From: Butyribacter intestini
GTDB lineage: Bacteria > Bacillota > Clostridia > Lachnospirales > Lachnospiraceae
Direction: 5' to 3'
DNA: 64,000 nucleotides
Assembly (NCBI GenBank): GCA_001414325.1
Contig: LLKB01000001.1
Location: 1,121,699-1,185,698, forward strand
Shown: positions 1 to 8,098 of the stretch, in pieces
How positions within the stretch are numbered: the first letter of the stretch is position 1
Layout: each line of letters opens with the position of its first letter
Program-made: the position numbers and the translations under genes
The notes under the pieces: model-generated
Told to the model about the DNA's origin: nothing
The model's input: the letters and a program-made list of their open reading frames with translations, nothing else
The model's database searches: none

Positions 1-63
1 AAAGTACATATATATAAATATACCTAATGTAATAATGAGCATTATAATTATTATTTTTTCCAT
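1..63 (-). CDS. Start of a membrane protein, probably the sensor histidine kinase of the adjacent response regulator (partial)
   Basis: Only the first 21 codons lie in the window; the gene runs off the left edge. The peptide begins MEKIIIIMLIITLGIFIYMY, a basic residue followed by a hydrophobic stretch typical of a first transmembrane helix. The ATG (63-61) is preceded by a strong GGAGGGAGGAG ribosome binding site. The gene follows a response regulator, ABC ATPase and ABC permease on the same strand, an arrangement in which the last member is commonly the sensor kinase. That identity is inferred from context only; another membrane protein is possible. Confidence 0.5.
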   Translation of the reverse strand, partial: MEKIIIIMLIITLGIFIYMYF

Positions 64-188
64 TTATTTCCGGCTCCTCCCTCCATTAACACAATCAGAC
101 ATTTTCAAAACTCAGTCGTTCTTTAAATAAGTCAAGCAGATATTCGCAAACAAAAAAACATATACTGAGTTTCACAACCACCTGTATA

Positions 189-1034
189 TCATACCATATC
201 TCTCTTTTCCACGCTAATTATTCCCACAAATACGGAAACAATGAAATATACAGCCGCAAATACTATGATGTTCCTTATCTGTGCCATGTCCATATTTGGA
301 AGCATGTTGCCTATTTTTGTTGTAATGAGATATTTTTCCAAAGAAACCTCACGGTTTAAAAGCTTATATATTCCGGCGTCAATTCCCATACACGCCAGCT
401 TGCCCATTCCAAATGACATGCATACCGCTACCGTCATACTGAAAACCCTGCTTTTTGTTATTATTGCGATTGCCGTACAAACGGTTACAAATACATATTG
501 TAACAAAAACTGCGAAATAATAAAAGTAATATATTCGCTAAAGCTGCCTGCCCCAAAATTTCCTTTTGCAATAAACCATATTACTGACTGAACAACCAGC
601 AATATAAGGTCAAACATAAAAATATATATAAATATAGCTGTCAATTTGGAAACAAAAAGCTGCCAGCGGTGTCTGACCTGTCCTCCGATGTTTTTAATAT
701 ATCCGTTTTTATTTTCACTTAACGCAAATATCATTGTGAAAATAACACTAAAAAAGAGATAGAACCCTGATGACATAAAGCTGCTGTATATCGTTAAAAC
801 ATTCTGCTCAGTTCCAAGAAGCTGCGAATCATCAACATCTACCCCAAGTTTAACATTCTGATCTTTATCTTCATATACAGTAGTAGCATTGCTGCCCTTT
901 AAATCTGTTTTATCAGCATCAACAACCACAAACAACAGCATGATTGCAACAGATACCATTGCAATTATATTTACAACATAAAACGACCTCATTTTAAACA
1001 TTTTATATAAATCCATTTTTATTATATTAAACAT
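189..1034 (-). CDS. ABC-2 type permease, paired with the upstream ATPase
   Basis: This is the membrane subunit of an ABC transporter of the bacitracin/lantibiotic-resistance type. The protein of about 281 residues starts MFNIIKMDLYKMFKMRSFYV. It has one N-terminal hydrophobic helix, a polar extracellular stretch of about 60 residues, then about five more helices, the usual ABC-2 layout for this size. I chose the ATG at 1034 because the upstream in-frame ATG (1046) forms part of the GGAG ribosome binding site. The gene lies 157 bases after the ATPase stop, and the gap carries a repeated hairpin (1114-1140). The substrate cannot be read from the sequence. Confidence 0.8.
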   Translation of the reverse strand: MFNIIKMDLYKMFKMRSFYVVNIIAMVSVAIMLLFVVVDADKTDLKGSNATTVYEDKDQNVKLGVDVDDSQLLGTEQNVLTIYSSFMSSGFYLFFSVIFTMIFALSENKNGYIKNIGGQVRHRWQLFVSKLTAIFIYIFMFDLILLVVQSVIWFIAKGNFGAGSFSEYITFIISQFLLQYVFVTVCTAIAIITKSRVFSMTVAVCMSFGMGKLACMGIDAGIYKLLNREVSLEKYLITTKIGNMLPNMDMAQIRNIIVFAAVYFIVSVFVGIISVEKRDMV

Positions 1035-1046
1035 AATAATCTCCAT

Positions 1047-1090
1047 TTCTGCACAAATTTTGTGTTACACATATTTTGTGTTACACATAT
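1047..1090. repeat. Short direct repeats in the permease leader
   Basis: On the minus strand the block ATATGTGTAACACAAA occurs twice in tandem, followed by a third degenerate copy ending TTTGTGCAG, directly before the permease ribosome binding site. The last block resembles the TGTGTGCAGAAATGAGG segment that follows the 27-bp hairpin repeat elsewhere in the window, so it is probably part of the same repeat unit expanded by duplication. Confidence 0.5.
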
Positions 1091-1113
1091 TTTTATCTTT
1101 TATGCTATATAAC

Positions 1114-1140
1114 TTTGCGTCAGGTATGCACAGACACAAA
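1114..1140 (-). repeat. 27-bp hairpin repeat, copy 1
   Basis: The arms are TTTGTGTC and GACGCAAA (minus strand) with an 11-base centre. The other copies are at 13498-13524 and 39653-39679, where the arms are TTTGTGTC/GACACAAA. The copy sits between an ABC ATPase stop and the following permease start. Two positions differ from the other copies, and one of them leaves a mismatch in the stem. Confidence 0.75.
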
Positions 1141-1191
1141 GCCTGTATAGTAACACTTTTACTTCCCACACCACTGTTTATCAACGGCTTT

Positions 1192-2097
1192 CTAATCCGC
1201 CGTCATATTCAAAAAATAACTTTCAAGTTCTTCCTGATTTACTTTTATCTCCCTCGGACACACTCCTGAATTTACAAGTCTTTCATTTATATAAGCACTC
1301 TCCTCAAGTCTTTCATAAATGTAAATATGTGACTTATCAATGACTTCATAATCGTGAACTCCTATTTCATCAAGTGTGACAACTGCCTTTTTAGGCTCAT
1401 CAAGTACTAGTTCAATACGCTTACTGCACTGCTGCATAAGCTGTTCCTGCGAAAGCTCCTGTAAAAGATTTCCTTTGTGTATTATGCCAAAATCCGTACA
1501 TACTTTTGAAAGTTCCTCTAATATATGGCTTGATATAAGAATGGTAATGTTCCTTTCCTTAGCAAGTCCTGCAAGCATATCCCTGACTTCCACAATTCCC
1601 TGCGGATCAAGTCCGTTTATCGGCTCATCAAGTACCAGAAAATCAGGATTTCCAACCATGGCAAGAGCTATGCCAAGACGCTGTTTCATACCAAGAGAAA
1701 AATTCTTTGTTTTTTTCTTTCCTACATCTGCCAAGCCTACCATATCAAGAAGCTCAGAAACATATTTTTTATCACTTATCCCAAAAAGCTTTGCCTTTAT
1801 CATAAGATTGTCATATGCTGACATATTTATATAAAGACCCGGTTCTTCGATAAGACAGCCAACCCTTGACCTAACCTTTGATAAATCCTTTCCCGAATAA
1901 CCAAACAGCGAATAATCACCGGAAGACGGATTAGCAAGACCGCTTATCATTTTTAGAAAAGTTGTCTTTCCTGCACCATTTCTTCCAATAAAACCATAGA
2001 TACCTCCCCGTTTTATATGCATATTGATTTCATCAACTGCCTTATGTTTCCGAAACTGTTTCGTTAATGCGTGTGTTTCTAATAAAATATCACTCAT
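1192..2097 (-). CDS. ABC transporter ATP-binding protein, BcrA-type
   Basis: This cytoplasmic ATPase energises the neighbouring permease. It has 301 residues with Walker A GRNGAGKTT near residue 38, the signature SLGMKQRLGIA near 135, Walker B FLVLDEP followed by INGLDP, and the H-loop in ISSHILEE. The C-terminal extension of about 80 residues is usual for BcrA/drug-efflux ATPases. The family exports or detoxifies peptides and antibiotics. With the adjacent OmpR-type regulator and the putative kinase it forms a likely stress- or antimicrobial-responsive module; the ligand is unknown. Confidence 0.9.
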   Translation of the reverse strand: MSDILLETHALTKQFRKHKAVDEINMHIKRGGIYGFIGRNGAGKTTFLKMISGLANPSSGDYSLFGYSGKDLSKVRSRVGCLIEEPGLYINMSAYDNLMIKAKLFGISDKKYVSELLDMVGLADVGKKKTKNFSLGMKQRLGIALAMVGNPDFLVLDEPINGLDPQGIVEVRDMLAGLAKERNITILISSHILEELSKVCTDFGIIHKGNLLQELSQEQLMQQCSKRIELVLDEPKKAVVTLDEIGVHDYEVIDKSHIYIYERLEESAYINERLVNSGVCPREIKVNQEELESYFLNMTAD

Positions 2098-2171
2098 AAT
2101 AGTTTTTCCTTTCTATTTTTATTTTACAACATTTATTTTAAGAGCCATTTCATAATAAAACGCTAAGAAAA

Positions 2172-2200
2172 AGTAAAGAAAAAGTAAAGAATTTATATTT
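2172..2200 (-). promoter_or_regulatory. Direct repeats, candidate response-regulator binding site
   Basis: On the minus strand CTTTACTTTTT is repeated with an 11-base period (two full units and a partial CTTAG). OmpR/PhoP-type regulators typically bind direct repeats spaced one helical turn apart. The site lies between the terminator of the regulator gene and the start of the ABC ATPase gene, as expected if the regulator controls this transporter. The assignment is inferred. Confidence 0.5.
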
Positions 2201-2204
2201 TCCC

Positions 2205-2259
2205 ATAAAACAGTAAAATCAAAGCAATAAGCCGTAAATCTGCCGGCTAATGCTTTGAT
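2205..2259 (-). terminator. Intrinsic terminator after the response regulator gene
   Basis: The stem arms are at 2244-2259 and 2218-2234 (GATCAAAGCATTAGCCG against CGGCTTATTGCTTTGAT, with one mismatch), followed on the minus strand by TTTACTGTTTT. It would separate transcription of the regulator from the ABC genes. Confidence 0.7.
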
Positions 2260-2281
2260 CTGTTTGTTTCTACACATATAT

Positions 2282-2962
2282 TTAGTCCGCAAAGCGGTAT
2301 CCGATACCCCATACCGTCCGGATAAACTCTTTGTCAGTTATCTTTTTTATCTTTTTTCGTATATTGCTTATATGCACATCGAGTGTTTTTGTTTCGCCCA
2401 TATATTCCTCCTGCCATGCATATGTAAAAATTGCCTCTTTGCTAAATACTCTTTTGGGATTTTGTGCAAGCAGCCTTAAAATTTCAAACTCCTGCCTGGT
2501 GAGCTTTTTAAGTTCCTCTCCCTCTATCCATATCTGATGTGTTTTTATATCCAGTTCAAATCCATCAATTTTTATTTTCTCATCCTCTTTTTCATGTCCT
2601 GCATGGCGAAGCTGTATCTTTACCCTCGCAGCTACCTCGTCTATATTAAAAGGCTTTGTAATATAATCGTCTGCTCCGTTTTGCAGAAGATTAAGTTTTT
2701 CGTCCATCCCGTCTTTTGCAGTAAGCACGATAACCGGTATATCGCTGTTTTCTCTTATTTTTGCAAGCACCTGTTCTCCCGTCATACCCGGTAGCATAAG
2801 GTCTAACAGTATGACCGACGGTTCTTCCCTCTCAAGAAGCAATATGGCTTCAGTCCCCGAAAATGCCTGTCTGCACACATACCCCTCACGCTCAAGAGCC
2901 TCTTTCAGCAGATTGTTTATATTTACATCATCCTCCGCTATCAATATATTTTTGCTTTTCAA
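2282..2962 (-). CDS. OmpR/VanR-family response regulator
   Basis: This DNA-binding regulator of a two-component system has 226 residues. The receiver domain spans about 1-120, with acidic pocket D11-D12, phospho-acceptor D54 (ILLDLMLPG), Thr in VIVLTAKDG and Lys in DYITKPFN. The winged-helix Trans_reg_C domain spans about 130-226 (LTRQEFEILRLL, VDVHISNIRKKI-like, VWGIGYRFAD). The start codon is TTG, with AAGGGATG upstream; no better ATG lies in frame. Its cognate kinase is probably the gene cut off at the left edge. It is followed by a terminator and then the ABC genes. Confidence 0.92.
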   Translation of the reverse strand: MKSKNILIAEDDVNINNLLKEALEREGYVCRQAFSGTEAILLLEREEPSVILLDLMLPGMTGEQVLAKIRENSDIPVIVLTAKDGMDEKLNLLQNGADDYITKPFNIDEVAARVKIQLRHAGHEKEDEKIKIDGFELDIKTHQIWIEGEELKKLTRQEFEILRLLAQNPKRVFSKEAIFTYAWQEEYMGETKTLDVHISNIRKKIKKITDKEFIRTVWGIGYRFAD

Positions 2963-3082
2963 TCTAACAACATCCCTTCCATATATAAATAGTAAATATA
3001 ACTTGGATTACTATAACTAAAATAAGACCACACAGAAACACGGACAACTCCGCATTTCCATATAGCCTTATTCTAAAACAAC

Positions 3083-4570
3083 TTAAAACAATCCGTCAAC
3101 CATCTCTTTAGTGACAGTAACGCTCTCCACCTTATCGACCTCTATCTGATAAAGTGTATTTGCTGCAATGTGCTCTGCTGCCTGCTCAAGGTCGCGTATT
3201 CCTGTTGTATTTGAGAATTTTTCGACTACTGCTGCCACCGCCTCAGGTGTAACGATACATTCCTCATTTCTCATGCCCATTCTCTTAAGTACCTTTGGCA
3301 TACAGAAATTCTTGAAGATAACCTGTTTTTCCTCTGCCGTATAATCAGGTATATCTATTACTGCAAATCTCGACATCAAAGGAGCACTTATCTTTGATTT
3401 GTCATTTGCCGTGGCTATCGGATAGACACCGACTGTAGGAACCATACATTCTATGTAGTTGTCAGTAAATCCGATATTGTCAAGGAGCGTGAGAAGTACA
3501 TCCGCCGGATTTCCATGACCTTTGTTTGATGTTGCCTTGTCAAGCTCGTTTATGATAAATACAAGATTTGACTCTCCTGCCATCTCAAACGCATCTATAA
3601 TGATACCTGATTTTGCATTTGAATATATTCTTGAACTTCCCGTAAGCTGTTCCGGGTCACTTATCGAACTCATATCAAGTGTTGTCCATGGAAGTTTGAG
3701 TATTCTTGCAACCGCATATGCAATCTGTGATTTACCTGTTCCTGCAGGTCCTACAAGCAATATTCCATATGCCGGAAGTGTATGCGTACGGTTTATCTGT
3801 ACTATCGTTTCTATGATACGCTGTTTTACTCTCTCCATTCCATAGAGTTCTTCATCGAGTATCTTTCTTGCCTCGACAATATCTATCGTTTCAAAGTAAT
3901 TGCTTTTCCACTTTATGTTCATCATGATAGATAATGCTCTCTGTGCGTGCCGTCTTTCCTCCGGAGATACTTCGTGCGATTTTGCTACCGCAAGGTTTCT
4001 TCTCGCCCACAGTCTGATATTATCAGGAAGTGTTGCCCCCGCACAGTTGATAAAATCGGTAACACTCTGAAGGCTTGTCAGCTTCATTCCATCTCCGCTC
4101 TCGTCTTCCTCCTCGTCATTTACGACCTTTGAAGGAGCATCACTCGCAAAAAGTCTTTCTATCATATATTGAAGGAAACCGTCCTCCGCAGATAACTTTG
4201 AAGTATTTCCGTGTGCAACTTCACTTATCTTATAAACAGCATATCCCTCAGCCGTATTTTCGCCTGAAAGCCTTACATTGATATGGCTCTCTCCAAGCCA
4301 TTTGAGCAGACTTACAAATCTTGCATCAACCTTTAATATATCTGAAACTTCAACTCCCGCATCTTCATTAAATTCAAATGTTGTGCGTTTTATGGGATTG
4401 GTAAACATTCCATATGAATGATGCTTCCATTGTTTGTTTTTATTATCTATCACCAGTATAGGCTTTTGAGGTGATGCACTCTCCTCGCTTGACATAAATA
4501 TCTCGTATGTGCATACCGCATTTTTCTTTTCTTCATCAGGTACACTGTTAAAATCAAATACAGGCATCAT
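3083..4570 (-). CDS. Lon-like AAA+ ATPase lacking a protease domain
   Basis: The C-terminal half (about residues 225-495) resembles the ATPase module of Lon: ILDEELYGMERVKQRIIE before Walker A GPAGTGKS (274-281), sensor 1 IATAND (N389), arginine finger R401, and sensor 2 in TGIRDLEQAAEHIAANTL (R459). The protein stops at residue 495, where Lon would continue into its Ser-Lys peptidase, so no peptidase is present. The Walker B core reads FIINELDK, with Asn341 in place of the usual Asp; Glu342 is kept. The N-terminal 220 residues match nothing I recognise and include an acidic patch near 152-160. It lies 14 bases after rfbD and is probably cotranscribed. A role in remodelling or bacteriophage/stress functions cannot be assigned. 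Confidence 0.75.
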   Translation of the reverse strand: MMPVFDFNSVPDEEKKNAVCTYEIFMSSEESASPQKPILVIDNKNKQWKHHSYGMFTNPIKRTTFEFNEDAGVEVSDILKVDARFVSLLKWLGESHINVRLSGENTAEGYAVYKISEVAHGNTSKLSAEDGFLQYMIERLFASDAPSKVVNDEEEDESGDGMKLTSLQSVTDFINCAGATLPDNIRLWARRNLAVAKSHEVSPEERRHAQRALSIMMNIKWKSNYFETIDIVEARKILDEELYGMERVKQRIIETIVQINRTHTLPAYGILLVGPAGTGKSQIAYAVARILKLPWTTLDMSSISDPEQLTGSSRIYSNAKSGIIIDAFEMAGESNLVFIINELDKATSNKGHGNPADVLLTLLDNIGFTDNYIECMVPTVGVYPIATANDKSKISAPLMSRFAVIDIPDYTAEEKQVIFKNFCMPKVLKRMGMRNEECIVTPEAVAAVVEKFSNTTGIRDLEQAAEHIAANTLYQIEVDKVESVTVTKEMVDGLF

Positions 4571-4584
4571 TTTCTCCTCTCGTA

Positions 4585-5505
4585 TTAAAATTCGATTTCC
4601 TTTAAATAACGCTCAACTGCATCCTGCCATGTCGGAAGCGGCTTAAATCCATTCTTAACAAGTTTGCTCTTGTCAAGTCTGCTGTTAAATGGTCTTGCGG
4701 CTTTTGATACACCGTACTCTGCCGTTGTAACAGGACTTACCTGAACTTTTTCTTCGCTGTACTCAGTTCTGCCAAGTTTTACTGCCTGTCTGAATATCTC
4801 CTTTGTAAAATCATACCAGCTTATATAACCGCCCTCATTTGTAGCATGATAATAACCATACTTGTCAGTTTCTATCATATCGACAAGAAGCCTTGCAAGG
4901 TCAAATGTATAAGTTGGTGTACCTATCTGGTCATTCACAACAGTAAGTTTGTCATGTGTCTTTGCGACATTGAGCATTGTCTTTATAAAGTTTGAACCGT
5001 TTTTTCCAAATACCCATGCTATTCTTACTATAAAATATTTATCTAATATGCCTGATACGGCAAGTTCACCCTTAAGTTTTGAACTTCCGTAAACATTTAA
5101 AGGCTTATAATCCTTGCAGTCAGGCTCCCACGGTTTTTCTCCCTGACCGTCAAACACATAATCAGTGCTTATATACATCATAGGAACATCAATCTCTTTA
5201 CATACTTTTGCTATATTTTCTGTTCCTGTTGAATTGATTGCAAAAACTTTTTCCTGCTTGTCCTCATCTTCTGCCGCATCAACCGCTGTCCATGCCGCAC
5301 AATGGATAACCGCATCGGGTTTGATTTCTTTGATATTTTTTGAAACTGCATCACCATCTGTTATATCCATCTGCACATAAGGTGCATCAATAGATGTAAC
5401 CTCAGCTAAAATATCACTTCCAATGCCTTCATGACCACGCTTTGCAAGTTCGTTCATCACATCAAAGCCGAGCTGTCCGCCGACACCTGTAACTAAAATT
5501 TTCAT
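4585..5505 (-). CDS. rfbD: dTDP-4-dehydrorhamnose reductase
   Basis: It catalyses the last step of dTDP-L-rhamnose synthesis, NAD(P)H reduction of the 4-keto sugar, in the cytoplasm. The 306 residues form an extended short-chain dehydrogenase: nucleotide motif GVGGQLG at 7-13, HCAAWTAVD, the ISTDYVFDG segment, and catalytic Tyr-Lys in VYGSSKLKGE. The length is normal. The start has GAGGGAAC upstream. It follows rfbA and rfbB on the same strand but is separated from rfbB by about 400 bases of repeats and hairpins, so it may have its own promoter. Confidence 0.95.
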   Translation of the reverse strand: MKILVTGVGGQLGFDVMNELAKRGHEGIGSDILAEVTSIDAPYVQMDITDGDAVSKNIKEIKPDAVIHCAAWTAVDAAEDEDKQEKVFAINSTGTENIAKVCKEIDVPMMYISTDYVFDGQGEKPWEPDCKDYKPLNVYGSSKLKGELAVSGILDKYFIVRIAWVFGKNGSNFIKTMLNVAKTHDKLTVVNDQIGTPTYTFDLARLLVDMIETDKYGYYHATNEGGYISWYDFTKEIFRQAVKLGRTEYSEEKVQVSPVTTAEYGVSKAARPFNSRLDKSKLVKNGFKPLPTWQDAVERYLKEIEF

Positions 5506-5689
5506 GTCTGTTCCCTCACTTTATAATATTACATTTTCATTTTTTATAATGTTTACCCAGACTCAACCGGTCCTTAAAATTGCTGCATTATTATGCAATC
5601 ATCACTGTTTTTCCAATAGATGACAATTTATATGTAAAAATACATTTCTATCTGTTTCCTAACATACTGCATCACTTTATATTTATTTA

Positions 5690-5721
5690 CAGGGATGTAT
5701 GCTTAATATCACACATCCCTG
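5690..5721. terminator. Hairpin between rfbB and rfbD
   Basis: ACAGGGATGT (5690-5699) pairs with ACATCCCTGT (5712-5721) across a 12-base loop. On the plus strand it is followed by CTTATTTTTT; on the minus strand the downstream side is TAAATAAATAT. It could be a bidirectional or weak terminator inside the rhamnose gene set. Confidence 0.5.
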
Positions 5722-5766
5722 TCTTATTTTTTATCAAGCTCTTTGTAAATTCTCATCCTCTTGAAT

Positions 5767-5900
5767 TTCAGCCAAGAAACATTTTACTCTTTCAGCCTTT
5801 GATTATTTTCCTGACACTATTTCAAAAAGCTACCTTTATTTTCAGCTTTTGATTATTTTCTTAACCTTAATCCAAAAAGTATCCTTCACTTTCAGCTTTT
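5767..5900. repeat. 50-bp tandem repeats after rfbB
   Basis: TTCAGCYTTTGATTATTTTC begins at 5791 and 5841, and TTCAGCTTTT again at 5891, giving an exact 50-base period; a degenerate earlier unit starts near 5767. On the minus strand each unit contains an AAAAGCT...AGCTTTT-like hairpin, so the array resembles serial weak terminators directly after the rfbB stop. It occupies most of an intergenic stretch of about 400 bases before rfbD. Confidence 0.65.
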
Positions 5901-5901
5901 T

Positions 5902-6924
5902 TTACTGTCTGTTTCCGTACATCTTCTCGTAGTAATTCTGATATTCGCCTGAAATGATAGTCTCCCACCACTCTTTGTTATCAAGATACCACTTTATAGT
6001 CTTCTTTATTCCATCTGCAAACTTTGTCTCCGGAAGCCAGCCGAGTTCATTATGGATTTTTGTAGGATCGATGGCATAACGCATATCGTGTCCCTTGCGG
6101 TCTGCAACATATGTGATAAGGCTCTCAGGCTTTCCAAGTTCTTTACAGATTATCTTAACAATATCAATATTTGTCATCTCATTATGACCACCAACATTGT
6201 AAACCTCTCCTACTCTGCCATTGTGAATGATAAGGTCGATGGCACGGCAGTGATCCTCAACATAGAGCCAGTCACGCACATTTTCACCTTTTCCGTAAAC
6301 AGGAAGTGGCTTATCATTGAGTGCATTTGCAATCATAAGAGGTATAAGTTTCTCAGGGAAATGATATGGTCCGTAGTTGTTTGAACAACGGCTTATCGTT
6401 ACAGGAAGTCCGTATGTTCTATGATATGCAAGCACTAAAAGGTCTGCTGAAGCCTTAGATGAACTGTAAGGACTGCTTGTATGTATCGGTGTCTCCTCTG
6501 TAAAGAAAAGATCTGGTCTGTCCAACGGAAGATCTCCGTAAACTTCATCTGTTGATACCTGATGGTATCTCTTGATACCGTATTTACGGCACGCATCCAT
6601 GAGAACTGCCGTACCCATGATATTTGTGCGAAGGAATACCTCCGGATCCTCGATTGAACGGTCAACATGGCTCTCAGCCGCAAAATTTACTACCATGTCA
6701 GGCTTTTCTTCCTCAAATAATTTATAAACTGCCTCACGGTTGGTTATATCCTCTTTTACAAATCTGAAATTAGGATTGTCCATAACCGGTGCAAGTGTTG
6801 ATAAATTACCTGCATATGTAAGACAATCAAGACAGATTATACGATAATCCGGATATTTATTTAACATATGAAAAACAAAGTTACTTCCAATAAATCCTGC
6901 TCCACCTGTTACTATAATAGTCAT
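5902..6924 (-). CDS. rfbB: dTDP-glucose 4,6-dehydratase
   Basis: Second enzyme of the dTDP-L-rhamnose pathway; it converts dTDP-glucose to the 4-keto-6-deoxy sugar with bound NAD. The 340 residues begin MTIIVTGGAGFIGSNFV (glycine-rich NAD motif), with VSTDEVYGDL (catalytic Thr-Asp-Glu) and YSSSKASADLL (Tyr-xxx-Lys). An in-frame ATG further upstream lies inside rfbA and is not used; the chosen start has AAAGGAG about 8 bases upstream and lies 16 bases after the rfbA stop. Confidence 0.96.
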   Translation of the reverse strand: MTIIVTGGAGFIGSNFVFHMLNKYPDYRIICLDCLTYAGNLSTLAPVMDNPNFRFVKEDITNREAVYKLFEEEKPDMVVNFAAESHVDRSIEDPEVFLRTNIMGTAVLMDACRKYGIKRYHQVSTDEVYGDLPLDRPDLFFTEETPIHTSSPYSSSKASADLLVLAYHRTYGLPVTISRCSNNYGPYHFPEKLIPLMIANALNDKPLPVYGKGENVRDWLYVEDHCRAIDLIIHNGRVGEVYNVGGHNEMTNIDIVKIICKELGKPESLITYVADRKGHDMRYAIDPTKIHNELGWLPETKFADGIKKTIKWYLDNKEWWETIISGEYQNYYEKMYGNRQ

Positions 6925-6940
6925 TTTAGTTCTCCTTTTA

Positions 6941-7837
6941 TCAATATAAATTTTCCTGGTATTTTCCATCAAGTACATCTTTAAGGTACTGTCCGTACTG
7001 GTTTTTCTTTAAAAGTTCATATACTTTTAAGACTTCCTCTTTTGAAATCCATTCGTTAAGATATGCGATTTCCTCAAGGCAGGCAATCTTTCTGTGCTGG
7101 TGCTGTTCAACCGTCTTTACAAAGTTTGTTGCTTCCACAAGACTCTCATGTGTACCTGTATCAAGCCATGTAAATCCCTGTCCTAAAAGTTCAACATTTA
7201 AGCTGCCTTTTTCAAGATATATACGGTTGAGGTCTGTTATCTCAAGCTCACCTCTCGCCGACGGTTTGAGGTTCTTTGCATACTCTACTACCTTATTGTC
7301 ATAGAAATAAAGACCTGTCACGCAGTAATTACTCTTAGGTTTCTCAGGTTTTTCTTCAATGGAAACAGCCTTTCCATTTTTGTCAAACTCAACGATACCA
7401 AATCTCTCAGGGTCGTCAACATAATACCCGAATACTGTCGCACCCTTTCCGCTCTCAGCATTTTTAACTGCCTCGTTAAGACGCTTTTTAAGACCGTGTC
7501 CCGCAAAGATATTGTCTCCGAGTACCATAGCAACATTGTCATCACCGATAAATTTCTCACCGATTATAAATGCCTGTGCGAGTCCGTCAGGACTTGGCTG
7601 TACCTCATATGAAAGATTTACGCCAAACTGATGACCATCGCCTAAAAGTTCTTCAAATCTAGGTGTGTCCTGAGGTGTTGAGATAATAAGAATATCTCTT
7701 ATTCCTGCATTCATAAGCACTGACATAGGATAATAAATCATCGGTTTGTCATATATAGGTAAAAGCTGTTTACTTGTTACTCTTGTAAGCGGATAAAGTC
7801 TTGTACCTGAACCGCCTGCTAAAATAATTCCTTTCAT
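6941..7837 (-). CDS. rfbA: Glucose-1-phosphate thymidylyltransferase
   Basis: First committed enzyme of dTDP-L-rhamnose synthesis: glucose-1-phosphate plus dTTP gives dTDP-glucose. The protein has 298 residues with the nucleotidyltransferase signature [11 protein letters not shown] near residue 8, [16 protein letters not shown] and VEKP-like EEKPEKPKS; the length matches RmlA. The start has AGGAGGA 5 bases upstream. A TATAAT -10 sequence lies at 7860-7865 (minus) but without a convincing -35. No rfbC (3,5-epimerase) lies in this cluster. Confidence 0.96.
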   Translation of the reverse strand: MKGIILAGGSGTRLYPLTRVTSKQLLPIYDKPMIYYPMSVLMNAGIRDILIISTPQDTPRFEELLGDGHQFGVNLSYEVQPSPDGLAQAFIIGEKFIGDDNVAMVLGDNIFAGHGLKKRLNEAVKNAESGKGATVFGYYVDDPERFGIVEFDKNGKAVSIEEKPEKPKSNYCVTGLYFYDNKVVEYAKNLKPSARGELEITDLNRIYLEKGSLNVELLGQGFTWLDTGTHESLVEATNFVKTVEQHQHRKIACLEEIAYLNEWISKEEVLKVYELLKKNQYGQYLKDVLDGKYQENLY

Positions 7838-8098
7838 AATGTTCCTCCTAAATTAGTAAATTATACGAATGTTTTAATTGTGATTACATTATAAAAGGTG
7901 CCCTAAGGGCATATGCAAGTCTTTTTTTATTTTTTATATAATTTTTATATTTTATATGCTAAATTTTCTATATTTATATGTATTTTTATCATATATTATC
8001 TAATTTTTTCAGCTTCTCGACAGTTTATTCCTTATATTATCATTTATTTTTTCTTTCTTCTTGCCTTTTTCAAAAACATCTCTTACTTTAAGCCAGAT
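7838..8098. other. Very AT-rich spacer between rfbA and the MerR-methyltransferase gene
   Basis: It holds the rfb promoter region and the short palindrome TGCCCTAAGGGCA (7899-7911). From 7913 to about 8090 it is nearly all A and T, and no gene or strong terminator is visible. Confidence 0.5.

Noticed and set aside
5767-5900. A short CRISPR-like array.
   Set aside because: The units are 50 bases with no constant repeat/variable spacer pattern, and there are no cas genes nearby; it is a simple tandem repeat.
6925-6978. An N-terminal extension of RfbB overlapping rfbA.
   Set aside because: Family proteins begin at the MTIIVTGGAGFIG segment, which has its own ribosome binding site.
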